Source of the DNA: Holtermannia corniformis
Taxonomy: Eukaryota; Basidiomycota; Tremellomycetes; Holtermanniales
Assembly (NCBI GenBank): GCA_001599935.1
Contig: BCIJ01000001.1
Span: 870,277 to 934,276 of the forward strand
DNA length: 64,000 nt
Direction of reading: 5' to 3'
Shown here: positions 25,042 through 36,281 of the stretch, piece after piece
How the letters are laid out: the number at the start of each line of letters is the position of its first letter
Numbering within the stretch: position 1 is the first letter of the stretch
Notes under the pieces: generated by a model
Database searches by the model: none
What the model was told of the DNA's origin: nothing
The model's input: the letters and a program-made list of their open reading frames with translations, nothing else
Translations under genes and position numbers: made by a program

Positions 25042-26792
25042 AGCATCGAGGTCGAAGGGACGGTCCAGCCGGTATGGTAAAAGTCGTTGCGAGGCAGTGG
25101 TAGCCAAAGGCAGGGTGCCAAGTCAAACGTCGATTGCAAGTGCGAGACAAAGGAGATCGAGAATGGAGGTGGGGTCGAAGTGCAGATTGAGGGAACGATC
25201 GTCAGCACTAGTGCGGGATGACAGGGGAACGCGCAGACGGGCAGGTTGAGACGCGTGCAAGGGGTCGGGATCCAGAATGGCGAGACTAGGCACAGCTATC
25301 TCGAGCTGTCCATCACCTCTTCAGTCTGGCTAATACCATTATGCTCGCCTGAGTGCGGCAGTGACATGGAAATCGGTTAAGCGGCAACGGCTCATACGAC
25401 CCGATCACACTGCGCAGACTCGATCATACTCATCGAAGCCCCATGCAGCCGCCGCAGCTCGTGGACGATGTTCTGTCATGTTGCAATGTACATGACATGC
25501 CGCTGCCCTCAGAACTGCAGCGTGGGGTTTCGACGCGCGACTTTAGCCTGTTATATGGCCAAACGACAGTAATCGATGATGACGCGGTCAAGAGAGACTG
25601 AACGAGTGTACAACAGTCGAGAGGCGCGCCTCGGCAGCGAAATACACCAACTATTCGCACGTCCATTCAGCAGCGATACTTCGCCGCCAAGCCAGCAAGG
25701 ATGTAGCCTTTGGCGTCGGTACGACAGCCAAGTCCTAAACCGCGATAACACAAGCGGCCGATGCGTCCCACTCGACTTCTGTCACCGCATAGCGGTGCAA
25801 GACAACTCTTGCAGTCATGCAACCGATGTCCTAGATTTCTCTCTTGGAGCCGAGCTATCATTCTACTGACAGTAGCACGCACGAACTGTTCACGACTGGT
25901 TCGACCTGGTAGCAGATCGAGACACGTTTCGGCTCGTGCAGAGCCCACAATGTAATGAGAGCAGGACGTTGCCGACAGCGCGCACTACGTGCTAGCATTG
26001 CCCCGTGTCAGAGTCGACTTGGTGTCCTGAGCGTCACGAAACCAACTCGGACTAGCGTAGGAGGTCTGAGTTGCCTGTCATGTTCCAGAACACGCCAAGC
26101 TACCGAATACACGCATACGCAGCTACGGCTTCAGGCTGCATTGCCCTTATAACCAATACAGACTTTGTGTATCTCAGTCGCAAGCAGACGCAGCGTTATG
26201 CCAAGCTCAGGTGGCCACGCGTAGGTATGCGGCACTCTAGGTGTGCTCGCAAACGCACGCTCTGGGTCTCGTGCACGGCCAGAGCAAAAGATCTAGATGC
26301 CTACGGCGTGCCAGTTCTGGTAGATCTCGGCTAGTCAGCAACGAGAGTGTGAGACGAGCGCCGCTCGCAGAAAGCGACGGTACATGTCACAGCTGATGGG
26401 TTCTCATGCAAGATCCGGACGATGACAGAAAGTGCACAGCGCTGCCGCTTGTTCCCCTCTCACGCCCGGATCATAGCTCAAAGGACGATAGCTGCTGCAA
26501 GTTGGACTCGGATACGCGCAGAGGCGTATGAGCAAGCATTTAGCTCCCGACAGATCTCGCTGCAGGGAGCAGCTCGGCGCGAGCTCGGCGTGGCCATCAG
26601 ATGACACAGCTTGCTCATGCCACGCAGCATCATGGCTAGGGAATCCTCGCTGGTGCCTTTGCCAAGGCTGCCCATTGGTTTGGGTCGCAGCTGCGCACAG
26701 ACGTTTGAAACCTTGTTGGGATCAGAGCATCTGTGCTTCAAGGCCCGAACAGAGCTGCATTCGCTTTCGTCTGCCGCGCATCTCCAAACTAG
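25042..26792. other. Gene-poor intergenic stretch
   Basis: About 1.75 kb with only short open frames on either strand. None shows family motifs, splice-joined continuity or a convincing ATG context. Composition looks like the surroundings. No tRNA, repeat array or transposon end was recognised. It includes the GH128 promoter. In a window this dense, such a gap may hold a non-coding RNA or a decayed gene. Confidence 0.4.
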
Positions 26793-27126
26793 TCAGCTCG
26801 GTTGAGCTGCTGATACTGGTGTGACAGCAGCGGCAGACTTGTTCAACAGCTTGTAGATCGTTTGTCCCGAAAGGGATGTTGGAGCGACCTCGTGTTTTGG
26901 TATGCCGTGTTGAATGGTTGTATCATGCTCACCACAGCGAACCAGAAACAGTCCAAGCTGTGCTAGCTGTGCTGAGGCTGCCGGCGTGGTGTTTTCCATG
27001 TTGACCGATCTGACCCCTTTGCGGCCTCTCTCGCCATGGTCGAGACGGAAACAAGTGATCACTCACCATCAGCAAGCCAATGAGCGAGCCCGAGACGGCG
27101 AGGTACGGCAGCAAGTTTGCGAGCAT
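26793..27126 (-). CDS. Very small single-pass membrane protein, unknown
   Basis: Exon 1 runs from ATG 27126 and reads MLANLLPYLAVSGSLIGLLM before a strong donor, GTGAGT. Exon 2 resumes in phase 0 after GCTAGCACAG with LGLFLVRCGEHDTTIQHG. It ends SAAQPS with TGA at 26793-26795, giving about 74 residues. The splice fuses two hydrophobic pieces into one membrane helix, which supports the model. A long CA-rich 5' leader lies upstream (27127-27390). The size and shape recall small accessory subunits of mitochondrial or ER membrane complexes, but no family was recognised. Confidence 0.45.
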
Positions 27127-28244
27127 GGCGTCGGCGTTCTCTCTGTGGTCGGTGGTTGTTTTCTTTGTCGTCCAGTGTCGTGGTGATCGTGCGACGCGTC
27201 GAGGGAGGTCGTGAGCGTGAGGTGGTTGAGGATCGGGGTGGTGTAAACGAGTGTCGGGGTTGTGGGATGGTCGTTGTCGGGTGCTGCTGACGGTGCTGAG
27301 CAGAGACTGGCAGCTCGGTGCAAAGGGGGTCGTGTTGGTGCACAATAGCGAGTGGTCGCCCCTGAGTGTTTTGGCTTGCAATCCAAATCAGAACTACTGG
27401 GTACCCACCGGGTGCACCCTCACATCCACGTGGGGGATATATCTCAACCAATCAGAACTGCAATCGACGCGAGTGATTTTCCTTGGCAGTCTCAGCACGT
27501 ACGCGCCATGAAACGCACCCAGCCAGATTCAACCTCTCGCACAGACGGTGCATGCAGGTCTGCGCAGCACGGCGGCCAGACACGGAACGGATGCATGCAT
27601 GCTCTTGAGAAGCAAGCGGGCGTGCGCAGTCGCTGCGCTGCTCTGATACTGGCTTCCTGCTCATTCTTGACGGCCGCAAGCACACTGACCGCAGTCGCAC
27701 TGACGTCTAATGGGGAAGTACCACAACGGCAATGCATCCTCTTGGGGGTCAACTAAGCAAGGGAAGCGATGGGCACGAAGCGCTCGGGCTTCTCGTCGAC
27801 TAGCGTGTGCTTCGCTGCGCCTTTCCGCATGCTAGCCAAGTCCCAAGCTTCTCGATACAACTTGCCAAGCGCTTCGTGAACAATCCCGGAGAACACCGAT
27901 TCGGTCAACAAAGCACGCTAAAGTCTCAAAGATACTCCGATCTCGCGACACTGTCTGATCAAGATGGATTGCGCACAAAGCTTTCCGTCAGAACCATCAG
28001 CACTCGGAAGCGAACGCGAGCCAAGCGATCACCCTCAACGTTCTTCTCTTCGAACGCAAGCAGTCCACACACACGCCAACCACAGACAACGGAACGATCA
28101 CCTCATCCTAGCAGAGAATGGCTCCTTTCACGCTCCACAGCAGCGACGTCAGTGTTCAAGTCGAGCAACGGTATAAGTGACGTTATCGCGCCCGCCTTGT
28201 CTTCTTTCCAACAACGACGACAACTGCATTCATTTGCGATACCA
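27127..28244. other. Divergent intergenic region between two tiny genes
   Basis: About 1.1 kb. The left part looks like the CA-rich 5' leader of the gene ending at 26793. The right part (27807-28244) stays open in the frame of the next gene but has no in-frame ATG before 28245. It is therefore more likely leader or promoter than coding. Confidence 0.4.
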
Positions 28245-28534
28245 ATGACGACGCCAAACCAACAGACTTCAGCGCCTGTCGGTACGTGTCGCCTAGCTAT
28301 TCTAGCGTGATAGGCGCTGACGTATCACTTGGTTGTAGCCGACGAGATCGCAGCGCGGGCTCAAGCGGCACAAGAACAACCGCAGCAGCAGCAGCAGCAG
28401 GCTGAGAAACCACAGCAGCAAAAGCCTGAACAAGGTCAGTCCCGTGTGTAAGCCCTGTTCAGAGATCGGAGCTGATGTCTGGCTTTGATCCGATAGCCGG
28501 CTGTGGATGTAATGCTTCCGGCTGCGGCAAGTGA
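28245..28534 (+). CDS. Small Gln-rich protein with cysteine-rich tail (metallothionein-like end)
   Basis: Three exons join to about 56 residues: MTTPNQQTSAPV, then ADEIAARAQAAQEQPQQQ and a Gln/Lys-rich stretch, then AGCGCNASGCGK and TGA at 28532-28534. Both introns have GT..AG ends and keep the frame (donors GTACGTG and GTCAGTC). The CGC..GC tail resembles the Cys clusters of short fungal metallothioneins, but three cysteines are too few for a full copper cluster. A CAG repeat in exon 2 encodes the Gln run and could vary in length. Function unknown; metal binding is only a suggestion. It is convergent with the helicase-like gene ending at 28903. Confidence 0.55.
28383..28400 (+). repeat. (CAG)6 microsatellite in exon
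   Basis: Six CAG units encode part of the Gln run of the small Cys-tailed protein. Confidence 0.9.
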
Positions 28535-28902
28535 GCATAAGCTATGGATTTGGATAGCGTGAAGCGCGATCAGACATGAATGCTGTGCTCTTTGCTGTTC
28601 AGACTCTAGTTGTACGCGGTTTCCGCGAACCCGACCGGCTCTACACTTCACCGCCGTGGGTTCGGTACATGCACTCGATCAGTCCATTCGCCTGAGCTCA
28701 GAATCAAGCCTGTACCCGATTACGGCCGCTGCCACAGCCCAGCCAACACACTGGACATCATGCATGGCCACAGTCGGGGAAACCTACTACAAGGACAAGG
28801 TGCTACAAAGACACAGGGGGCTACAGGCCCGCGGCGGACACGATCCACGAGCCAGTCTACAAGCGAACGTGCAAGCGGAGGTGCAAGAGACAAAAACGAC
28901 AT
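28535..28902. other. Convergent 3' intergenic region
   Basis: About 370 bp between two convergent stop codons. Nothing gene-like is seen; it should contain both polyadenylation regions. Confidence 0.4.
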
Positions 28903-31900
28903 CTAGAACAGGTCCCTGAACGTGCCGGGGACTTCGGAGCACTGTGCCGTGTCAGTCGCGGGAGCGGGCGGGTCACAGACGGCAACTGACCTTGAAACGA
29001 AAGGCGCATTCGGTCGAACGCAGCATCTCGACGTCGCCACCGGCCGCTTGGACAAAGCTGACGACGACGCCGGCTTGGGAGCGCGTGGCGGGGGCGGCGG
29101 CGGCCGCGCGCTGCGCGTAGCCTTCAACACTGCGCGGGAGGTCGAAGTTGATCACGAGCGGGACCCAGGGGACGTCGGGCTGCTTGACGGTCATGTCAAA
29201 GACGATGAGGAAGCGCGGGCCGCGTCCGGCGGCGGATGCGCGCCATTGCTGCAAGACCGTCTTCTTCTGCACAGGCGAGAGGTCGGGCGACTGGGATCGT
29301 GAGCTCGCGTCAACGACATCCCAAGTGCCGACTCACGAGAAAGACCGTGTCCCACTGCCGGCTCGACAATTTGTACTTTACGACGTCAGCATCTTCCCTG
29401 CTGTCAGAGCGTACGCACCACAACCGCCTCGAGGGTCGAAAAGCTGCCAACGTGGATAATGGCCTGCCACAGGGGATAGTCATCCAGCATGTTGGCCAGC
29501 GCCTCGAGCTTGTACTCTCTCGCCTGGACCGCCTCATGGCTCGCGCCAGCACGACCGGATCCAATCGTACCCGGTCCACCGCCGTTCTGCGGCACCGAAG
29601 GCTCGGTCCGCGCCGAGCCAGTCAGCGCGAGGTAGTAGTACGTATGCTTGAGGTTGGTGCCCGGTGTAGTAGATGAGACCGAGTCTTGTGCGTTGGGCCC
29701 GCCTTCGCGGCGAACGAGAACGCGCACAGGGTCACGCACGTTGATGGATTGACTAAAGTTGATGACGTCGGTCGCTGCGATGGTTAGCTCGTAGCCAGCC
29801 GCGACCATGATCCACTCACGAATGGTGTTGGAGCTGTCGAGGCATGAAGGTCAGCAACTGCTCGCGAGATAAGTCCCGCACGCACAAGAGACACGTCTGG
29901 CGTTCAACGGGGGCACGGGCCGCCCCTGGAACCGGTGGGAACGGCGTCGTGCTCGCCGGGTTGAAAGGTGATAGCTGGCCGATATCGTACGGGCTTGCAG
30001 CGCCGCCGAGCCCGAGACCCGGCGAGGCGACACCGGGCGTCGTGACGCCATTGACAGGGCGCGAGCGTGGCAAGGGAAGCATCTTGACGACAGCTGTGAC
30101 GTGTTCGTACAGGTTACGCGCCTGTGCGAGTCGTCAGGCAACGCAGATAGTGCGTAATCCGGCACTCACAATCAACTGATCAACCTCGTCGAGCTGCGCA
30201 ACATCAGTACTGCAGACCGCGTCAAAGTCGCAACTCACAATCAACAGCTTGACGTCGCTTCCGCCAAGCCCGTTACGACTCGTCATGACCTCGTTGATCC
30301 GTGCCGGGGTACCGCACACGATCTGGACTGCACTCTGATGCAAGTGTTGGAGTTCGTTCGCCAACTCGGTCGAGCCCGGTGCGCCGACTGTCAGCGCCGA
30401 GCGCACGCCCAGGGGGTGACCAATGTTGCGAATCACTACAGGCGCGTCAGTTGTGCGATGACAATGGTCTGTCGATTGATAGAGGTTGCGACACGACACA
30501 ACCCGGCGCGCTAGGCGCCGAGCTCATCATGAGGAGCCTACCTCGCAATGCAGTGATGCTGCCACTGTCGAAAGACAGCAGACCACAACTCACATTTGTG
30601 CGCCTGGGTCGCCTGATCGACCGTCGTGGTGACAATCACGACCGCGGGTCCCACATACGGCACCGTCGGCGGTGGGAGGTTGAGGCAGAGCTGCAGTGCG
30701 GGAATGACACTATACGCGTCAGATGTCTGCAAAGTCAGTCACGATTGACATACTAGGCAATGATGCGTTCTTGCGTCGGCGGCGCTTGAGCAATGATATC
30801 GGAGCCTGCCATGACTGTCAGCCACCGTCGCAGGGACGATATGGGCCAGATCACTCACCCTTGAGCATGAACGGCAGAGCTCTTGCTTGGATCTTGTTGG
30901 GTGGTCCGATGCTAAAGTCCTTTGTTAGACTAGGACGGCGTTCTCCAAGTGACACGTACCCGTACTTGTTGATCGCCCTCTGCAATTCAATCTTGAGGTT
31001 GAGATGCTCCCATTTCGTGACGACGAGACCGTTTGCGCCGTTCAACGGTGTCTGGAGCCCAGACTGAGTGGGTGCTTGGATCGGCCATTCGGGGTGTTGC
31101 GAGTGGTTGCCGAGATGGGGTGAGGCGAGGGGAGGCGCCTTGAGCTGAATGTGTCAACAGAGTGCAGTACGAGATAGGAGACTCACGTCGTTACCGCCGT
31201 ACATGCCGACCGAGCGGCGTTTCGGATCAGCTGCAGGCGTCGACAAGCCTGCGTTCGGGTAGCCTGTCGGCAAAGGTGTCGTGTTTGACCCGGGAGCAAG
31301 GACCGAACTGGAAAAGCTGCGACCCATGCTAGGTCTCAAGCCCGGACCACCACCCATCCCTGTCATCGTGCCGTTCCCGAGACCGGTACCAGCCGGTGCA
31401 GCATGTCGGTTTGCAACCCCGCCTCCGCCCAGTGGGCTGGGTGCGGGAGCTGCGGTTGCGGGGACGCGTGCAGCCTGCGACTGCTGCAGTCTCTGCAGCT
31501 GTGCGACCGAAGCGCTCAGTGCCGAGACTTGTTGAGAGAGCGTGGCGACGTTTGCGTTGGTCACGGCTGGTTTGTCTGCGTCTGGGTGGAGGAACGGGGA
31601 CGCGGCGACTTTTTGCGGGGTCGGGTCAAAGGGTGAGAACATGGAGGTCTGGGCCGGTGCTGCTGCGACCGAAAGTCGAGAGACGGTGACGTTCAAGCTC
31701 GCGACCTGCGCACTGAGAGCTTCAACTGTGGACTCGGTCTTGGTGACGCGGTCGGCTAAGGCCTAGGAAGGATGACGGATCAGCAACAGCCCGAGTGGCA
31801 GCCGGCGCGACATACCTTGAATGCAGGGTGATCCTCGAGACTTGGGCGGTCGTCGAACAGACCAGGACCATAGCTCGAGTTTGACCCGGTCGAGCGAGTC

Positions 31901-32406
31901 ATCGAGGCATCTCGGTCTCTGGGGACGGGCATGCCCATGCCCAACCCCTCGTCGCCTAGATCAAACGGTGCAAACTCGTCGCCAAACTCGACCGACTCGC
32001 TGGGTTCGTGAGGGCCATGTGAGAGCTGTACCGAGCGAAGACCCGGCGCGTTTGTCAACGGCGGCAGACCATGACTTTCCTGAAGTTCACTCGGGCCAGA
32101 GACTGAGCGGGGGAAACCGTTGGTGCCCGTTCCGACGCCGTTCAGACCCGCTTTGGGAGTGATCGTACCATCGCGCGAGTCGGTCTTGAGTCTCGAGGGC
32201 GGACCAATGACAGAGTTGAACGAGCCGCTGGTGCTAGACTGGCTCGGCGACCGAACCTCGAACGAGGGTGCTCCTGGGTTGAGGTGCAGGCCTGCGGTCG
32301 GACTGAGCGGGCCGATGCTGGACACTGGCAGTGGGTTGTTTGCCTGTGCGTTCCCGCCTGTCCCTACGGCTGCGAAAGCCTGACGGGCGGCGTACGCAGA
32401 CTGCAT
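28903..32406 (-). CDS. DEAD-box-like protein with degenerate catalytic motifs (eIF4A-like pseudo-helicase)
   Basis: From ATG 32406 (MQSAYAARQAFAAVG) the first 400 or so residues are Ser/Pro/Gly-rich and disordered. They include two coiled-coil-like stretches (VTKTESTVEALSAQVASL and VATLSQQVSALSASVAQL). Two RecA-like lobes of eIF4A type follow. A Q-motif-like segment is present (GPPNKIQARALPFMLKG). The motif I position reads AQAPPTQERI in place of AxxGxGKT, motif Ia is TTTVDQA, GTPARI is kept, and motif II is LDEVDQL. In lobe 2 the LVINFDLP strand is present. The following motif VI position, normally HRIGRxGR, reads QRAAAAAPATR. The last splice gives AFRFKCSEVPGTFRDLF and TAG at 28903-28905. 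ATP binding and hydrolysis are probably lost, so it more likely works as a scaffold or an RNA- or protein-binding factor. No upstream in-frame ATG free of the divergent RPN9 gene was found. Confidence 0.75.
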
Positions 32407-32814
32407 CGTCGGTGCTGCCGTGGCACGGGCCGCGACCGCCTTTGAGCCGGTTCCGCGGCTGGTTTTGATGGGGAAAACGGTAGCGTCGGGTAGAGGAGCG
32501 TCTCGCGGTGACGATACGCGCTGTTGTGGTCGTGTAGGACGTGGTTTGCGTACGAAGATCCGTCGAGGAATGCAGCGAGGTCGGTGGGCAGTGGTACGGT
32601 CAGGTTGGTGCGAGGTGCGGATTACGTAATCACCGCTTCCTGCACCAACGCAAGCGACTCTACTTTCTTGCTGTCCTCTTCGACGTCGACAGCGACAGCA
32701 TAGACAGCGGTGCAGGCGATACGGTAGTGCGGTAGAGACGGTACTCAAGACGATACTCGCAACCCAGAGCGCGAGAACGCTCCCCCGACGAGCTAGACTC
32801 TTTCCAGTCTCACC
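32407..32814. other. Divergent promoter region, pseudo-helicase / RPN9
   Basis: About 400 bp between divergent starts. The minus-strand frame of the helicase-like gene stays open upstream without a good ATG, so this looks like a leader. Confidence 0.4.
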
Positions 32815-34829
32815 ATGGACGTCGACACCGAATCCCCCCTGTCCTACCTCGAACGCCAAGAGGCCAGCGCGCCAGAAGAACTCAAACCATGGTGGATAAA
32901 GCTGCGGTCGGCGTACGAGCGCAAGTAGGTGGCGTCGGCGCATCGACCTCGATCAGAGCTCACACTTGCAGGCTGTGGCACAACGTCACCGTCGTCCTGT
33001 CCGAGTTTGTCCAGGTCCCAGAGTCGGGTCCTGTCCAGATCGAGCTGTTTGACAAGTGCGTTGGCTGGCGTGGTCGCGATGGCCAAGCCTGACAGACGAT
33101 AGGTTCATCAAGACGATCGAGACCAAGATCAATGCGCTCAAGCTCGTCGAGATTGCGCGCCGGATCGGTCGCGAGTACTCTGGTAGGTCACAGCGTAGTG
33201 ATTCTTCCCGCCTCTTACACACCGCGCGACAGAACCCGACCTGACCCTGACCTTCCTCGAATCCGTCCACTCTCGGCTCGCACGGCCCTTTGCAACGCCC
33301 GCGACCGAGACGACACCGGAACAGCCTGCACCACCCAAGCCGGCCGCCGAGGCGTATGCGCTCTCGCTCTCATCCATCGCGTATGCCAAGCTGCTACTCG
33401 GCAACTTGGAAGGCTGCAAGGCCAACATGGACGAGTGCGAGGCGATCCTAAACGAGTGCAATGGCGTCGAGGGCATCGTCAACGCTGGCTTCTACGGTGT
33501 CGCGGGCGACTACTACAAGGTTGGATCTGCACCCTTTACCCCACCAGAGCTAACATTCCACAGGTCAAGGCCGACTACGGGCCGTATTACAAAAACTCGC
33601 TCCTCTACCTCGCCTGCGTCAACATCTGGAAAGACCTGACGGCCAGCGACCGCGTCGCGCGCGCCCACGACCTCTGCATCGCAGCCATGCTCGGTGACAC
33701 CATCTACAACTTTGGCGAGCTCCTACTGCACCCGATCCTACGCGCGCTCGAGGGCACAGAGTATGCGTGGATCAGGGAGTTGGTTGGCTGGTTCAACGAG
33801 GGCGATATCGGCAAGTTTGAGGCGCTGGCGGTGCGCTTCCCGTCCGAGGTAAGTGGTTGCTAGAGATTGGCGCCTTGGTCGTGGAGTGGTATACGAACCG
33901 TGGCGGCGCCCAGGTGGGCTAGTGGTCATCAGCGACTGCTCCCCCAAGGATCCCACATCTCCAACTCTTACAGCTGGCTTGCTGTTGATCACGCTCCGTC
34001 GTTCATCTGCTTGGAACAGGCCAGCCGATTGATGGAGAGTTGGCACAGATATGTTTCAACAGGAACTGCTGGGCTGTCCGTCCATTGCTGCCTGCCGAGT
34101 TATCTGTTGTCAAGCTCACTCAGTCATCGGCTGGTTGATGGCAAAATCGTCTGTTTGCCACGGCTCGTGGTTTGTTTGGTTTGTTCTTGTTGGCGTGGCA
34201 TGAGCGCAGATTGCGACAATCCGCGCTGCAAAGCTGTGCTCTGCGCGACAGCATGTTTGTACTTATTCCTGTTGCGCGAACGCATCGACACTTGCCATGA
34301 TTTCCTTGCCGACACACGTCTACTGTCTCGTTTCGTTCTCATTTCTCGCTGCCATCTGCGCCCTGATCGCACAAGCTGACGCACTCTAGCCGATCCTCGC
34401 CGAGAACGCCGAGTTCCTCCGCCAAAAGATCTGCCTGATGGCCCTGATCCAAACCGCGTTCGCGCGCCCTCGCGACGGCAGTTCGCGCCTGATGACGTTC
34501 CAAACGATCTCTGAAGCGACCAAACTGCCCATCTTCGAAGTCGAGCACCTGATCATGAAGGCTCTCAGGTACGTTTCTCGCACCCACGCACCCACGCAGT
34601 CGCTGACGCTCGACCGTCTTACAGCTTGAAGCTGATCCGCGGCTCGTTGGACCAAGTCGATGCGGTCGCTGATATTCACTGGGTCCAGCCGCGAGTCTTG
34701 GCACCGGCTCAGCTCGAGACGCTGGCCCACCAGCTCGATCAGTGGGCCGCAACGGTCGACGCGACCGGCTGCGGGATCGATCAGTACCACCTTGTAGGCG
34801 CTCCGTTGGGTTATCGCGGCACAGAGTGA
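32815..34829 (+). CDS. RPN9: 26S proteasome lid subunit Rpn9 (PSMD13)
   Basis: The start at 32815 gives MDVDTESPLSYLERQ. Exons then follow with LWHNVTVVLSEFVQ, FIKTIETKINALKLVEIA and TPR-like helices (LLLGNLEGCKANMDECE, YYKNSLLYLACVNIWKD). The C-terminal PCI domain contains FQTISEATKLPIFEVEHLIMKAL and VADIHWVQPRVL. The stop is TGA at 34827-34829. The order and the PCI winged helix match Rpn9, a scaffolding subunit of the proteasome lid that binds Rpn5 and Rpn10. Most introns are about 50 nt, but the one between RFPSE and PILAENAEFL is 541 nt and is listed separately. Overall length agrees with the family. Confidence 0.9.
33849..34389 (+). other. Long (541 nt) RPN9 intron
   Basis: The donor GTAAGTGG at 33849 follows GAG (Glu). 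The acceptor CACTCTAG ends at 34389, with a likely branch CTGAC just before it. It is about ten times the usual length here. There is no convincing coding frame within it. A structured RNA, alternative promoter or cryptic exon is possible; I found no clear C/D or H/ACA box set. Confidence 0.6.
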
Positions 34830-35058
34830 TGTGACGCGCACCGTCGTTCGAACGCTAGCTTCTCGATGGTGTCCAACGCGCTTGCACTGCACGAGCAGCC
34901 AAACATTTGAGATTGATACCAGCATTGCTTTAGATGTACAATCCACGCCGTCGGTGCAGACTCGTCCATTGTTAGTCTGCCCCAACGACCTTGACCCCAG
35001 ACGGTGCAGTAAAGTATACATTGTAGAGCGCCTACGTCCGCCCTTTGCCCCTGCGGTT

Positions 35059-36001
35059 CTAGTAGCCCCGCCCTCGACCGCTATCAACGGATCAGCCAGG
35101 ATCCCACTCGACGCAGCGCGACTCACCGCCCTCGAGCCCTGTACGGCGCATAGCCGCCCCTGCCACCGCCTCCGCCACGATACGAACCCCTGTAGCCTCC
35201 TCGACCGCGAGCGCGGGCTGCCATGCCCGGTAGGTTTGTTCGTTTCGGCGTGACCTTTGCCGGGGGTCAGCCCTCTGCGGACGGGAACCGAGCGGGACAT
35301 ACCTTTAATTGCCTGCCGCGAAACGTGCTTTCGTTCAGGACCATTGCGTGCTCGACGAGTGACGGGTCTGCAAACTCTACGTATGCGTAGCTAGGTGGGT
35401 ACGTGTCAGCGTTGCTGCCGAATGCCAAAGCGAGCAGAGCGCACCCCTTGGGATGCCCCGTGAACCGATCACACAGTATCGTGACGCGGTTGATCGTGCC
35501 GCACGCCTGAAAGTGCGCTTGGATCTCTTCAGGCGTAGCGCCATAGTCGACCTGGGCTCGTCAGCACTTGCCAGTGTGCACACTGACGCAGACGGACATT
35601 GCCAACGTAGATACTCCGTGAATCGACCGCCTCCTTCTCGTCCTCTGCTTCCTCGTCTTTCATGCTGACGTCGACGGGCGAACTGCCATCGACGTTTGTG
35701 CCGGCTGTTTCGGGTGCGGCTTCAGCCGCATGTAGTTCTCGTAGCTGGCGGTGTCGAGTCAGCGCTGTGCTCGCGGGTGGTCGAACAGCTCGGACAGAGC
35801 CAGCAGTGCGCACACACCTTTTTCGCCTCGGCCTCCATCTCGGCCACTCGAGCCTTCATCGCCGCTAATTCCTGCACCGGTCAGCGCGGTCTGATCGTTA
35901 CCACCGCGACGTACCGCATCGGCTGCATCCCCATCGTCGCTCTCGTCCTCTCTCTCATCTGGTGGTGAGCTCGCTACCGGTTGTTCCTTTACGTCTGCCA
36001 T
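35059..36001 (-). CDS. PAB2: Nuclear poly(A)-binding protein Pab2 (PABPN1 type)
   Basis: The start at 36001 gives an acidic N-terminus ([19 protein letters not shown]) and then a short coiled coil ([17 protein letters not shown]). A single RRM follows: RSIYVGNV (RNP2), [42 protein letters not shown] (RNP1) and FRGRQLKV. The C-terminus is Arg/Gly-rich, [17 protein letters not shown], then RARGRGRGRGY. The last seven codons come from a final exon reached through the donor GTGAGTCGCG, with TAG at 35059-35061. This acidic-coil-RRM-RGG order is that of PABPN1/Pab2, which binds nascent poly(A) tails and, in fission yeast, routes RNAs to the exosome. RGG arginines are the usual methylation targets. 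It is divergent from ATP7, 280 bp away. Confidence 0.92.
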
Positions 36002-36281
36002 GGCTGCGGTTGCTGTGCTGGTGCTGGTGCTGGTTGAATTCCGTCGTCGCTGCTGAAATGTTAAAGTTGACCGCTTAACCCTCCAAACCCCCGTCGGCGT
36101 TATCGGCGTTATTTCCGCTAAACCCCTTTCCTCCTTCCGCCCGTCCGCCTACAGCTCGGTTTCACTATAACTCGCTCGACATCCTCATCCATCCTCTTAG
36201 GTCAGCATCGGCTCGCACACGACGTGCATCACGTTAAAACGCAGAGATCGAGCTGACAACCCTACCCGCACAGTCGTCAAA

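Noticed and set aside
25880..25930. GGTTCGACC resembling a tRNA B box
   Set aside because: No matching A box or cloverleaf stems at the right distance.
27807..28244. Upstream open frame in phase with the small Cys-tailed protein, with a mitochondrial-presequence look
   Set aside because: There is no ATG in this part of the frame, so it is treated as 5' leader.
32407..32943. Upstream extension of the pseudo-helicase frame to 32943
   Set aside because: It would overlap the first exon of RPN9 on the other strand and its composition is Arg/Leu-rich without motif; the ATG at 32406 is the better start.
34386..35300. 304-codon open frame on the minus strand past the end of PAB2
   Set aside because: It is a different phase from the RRM protein; the correct splice ends PAB2 with RGRGRGY at 35059, and the frame runs into RPN9 antisense sequence.
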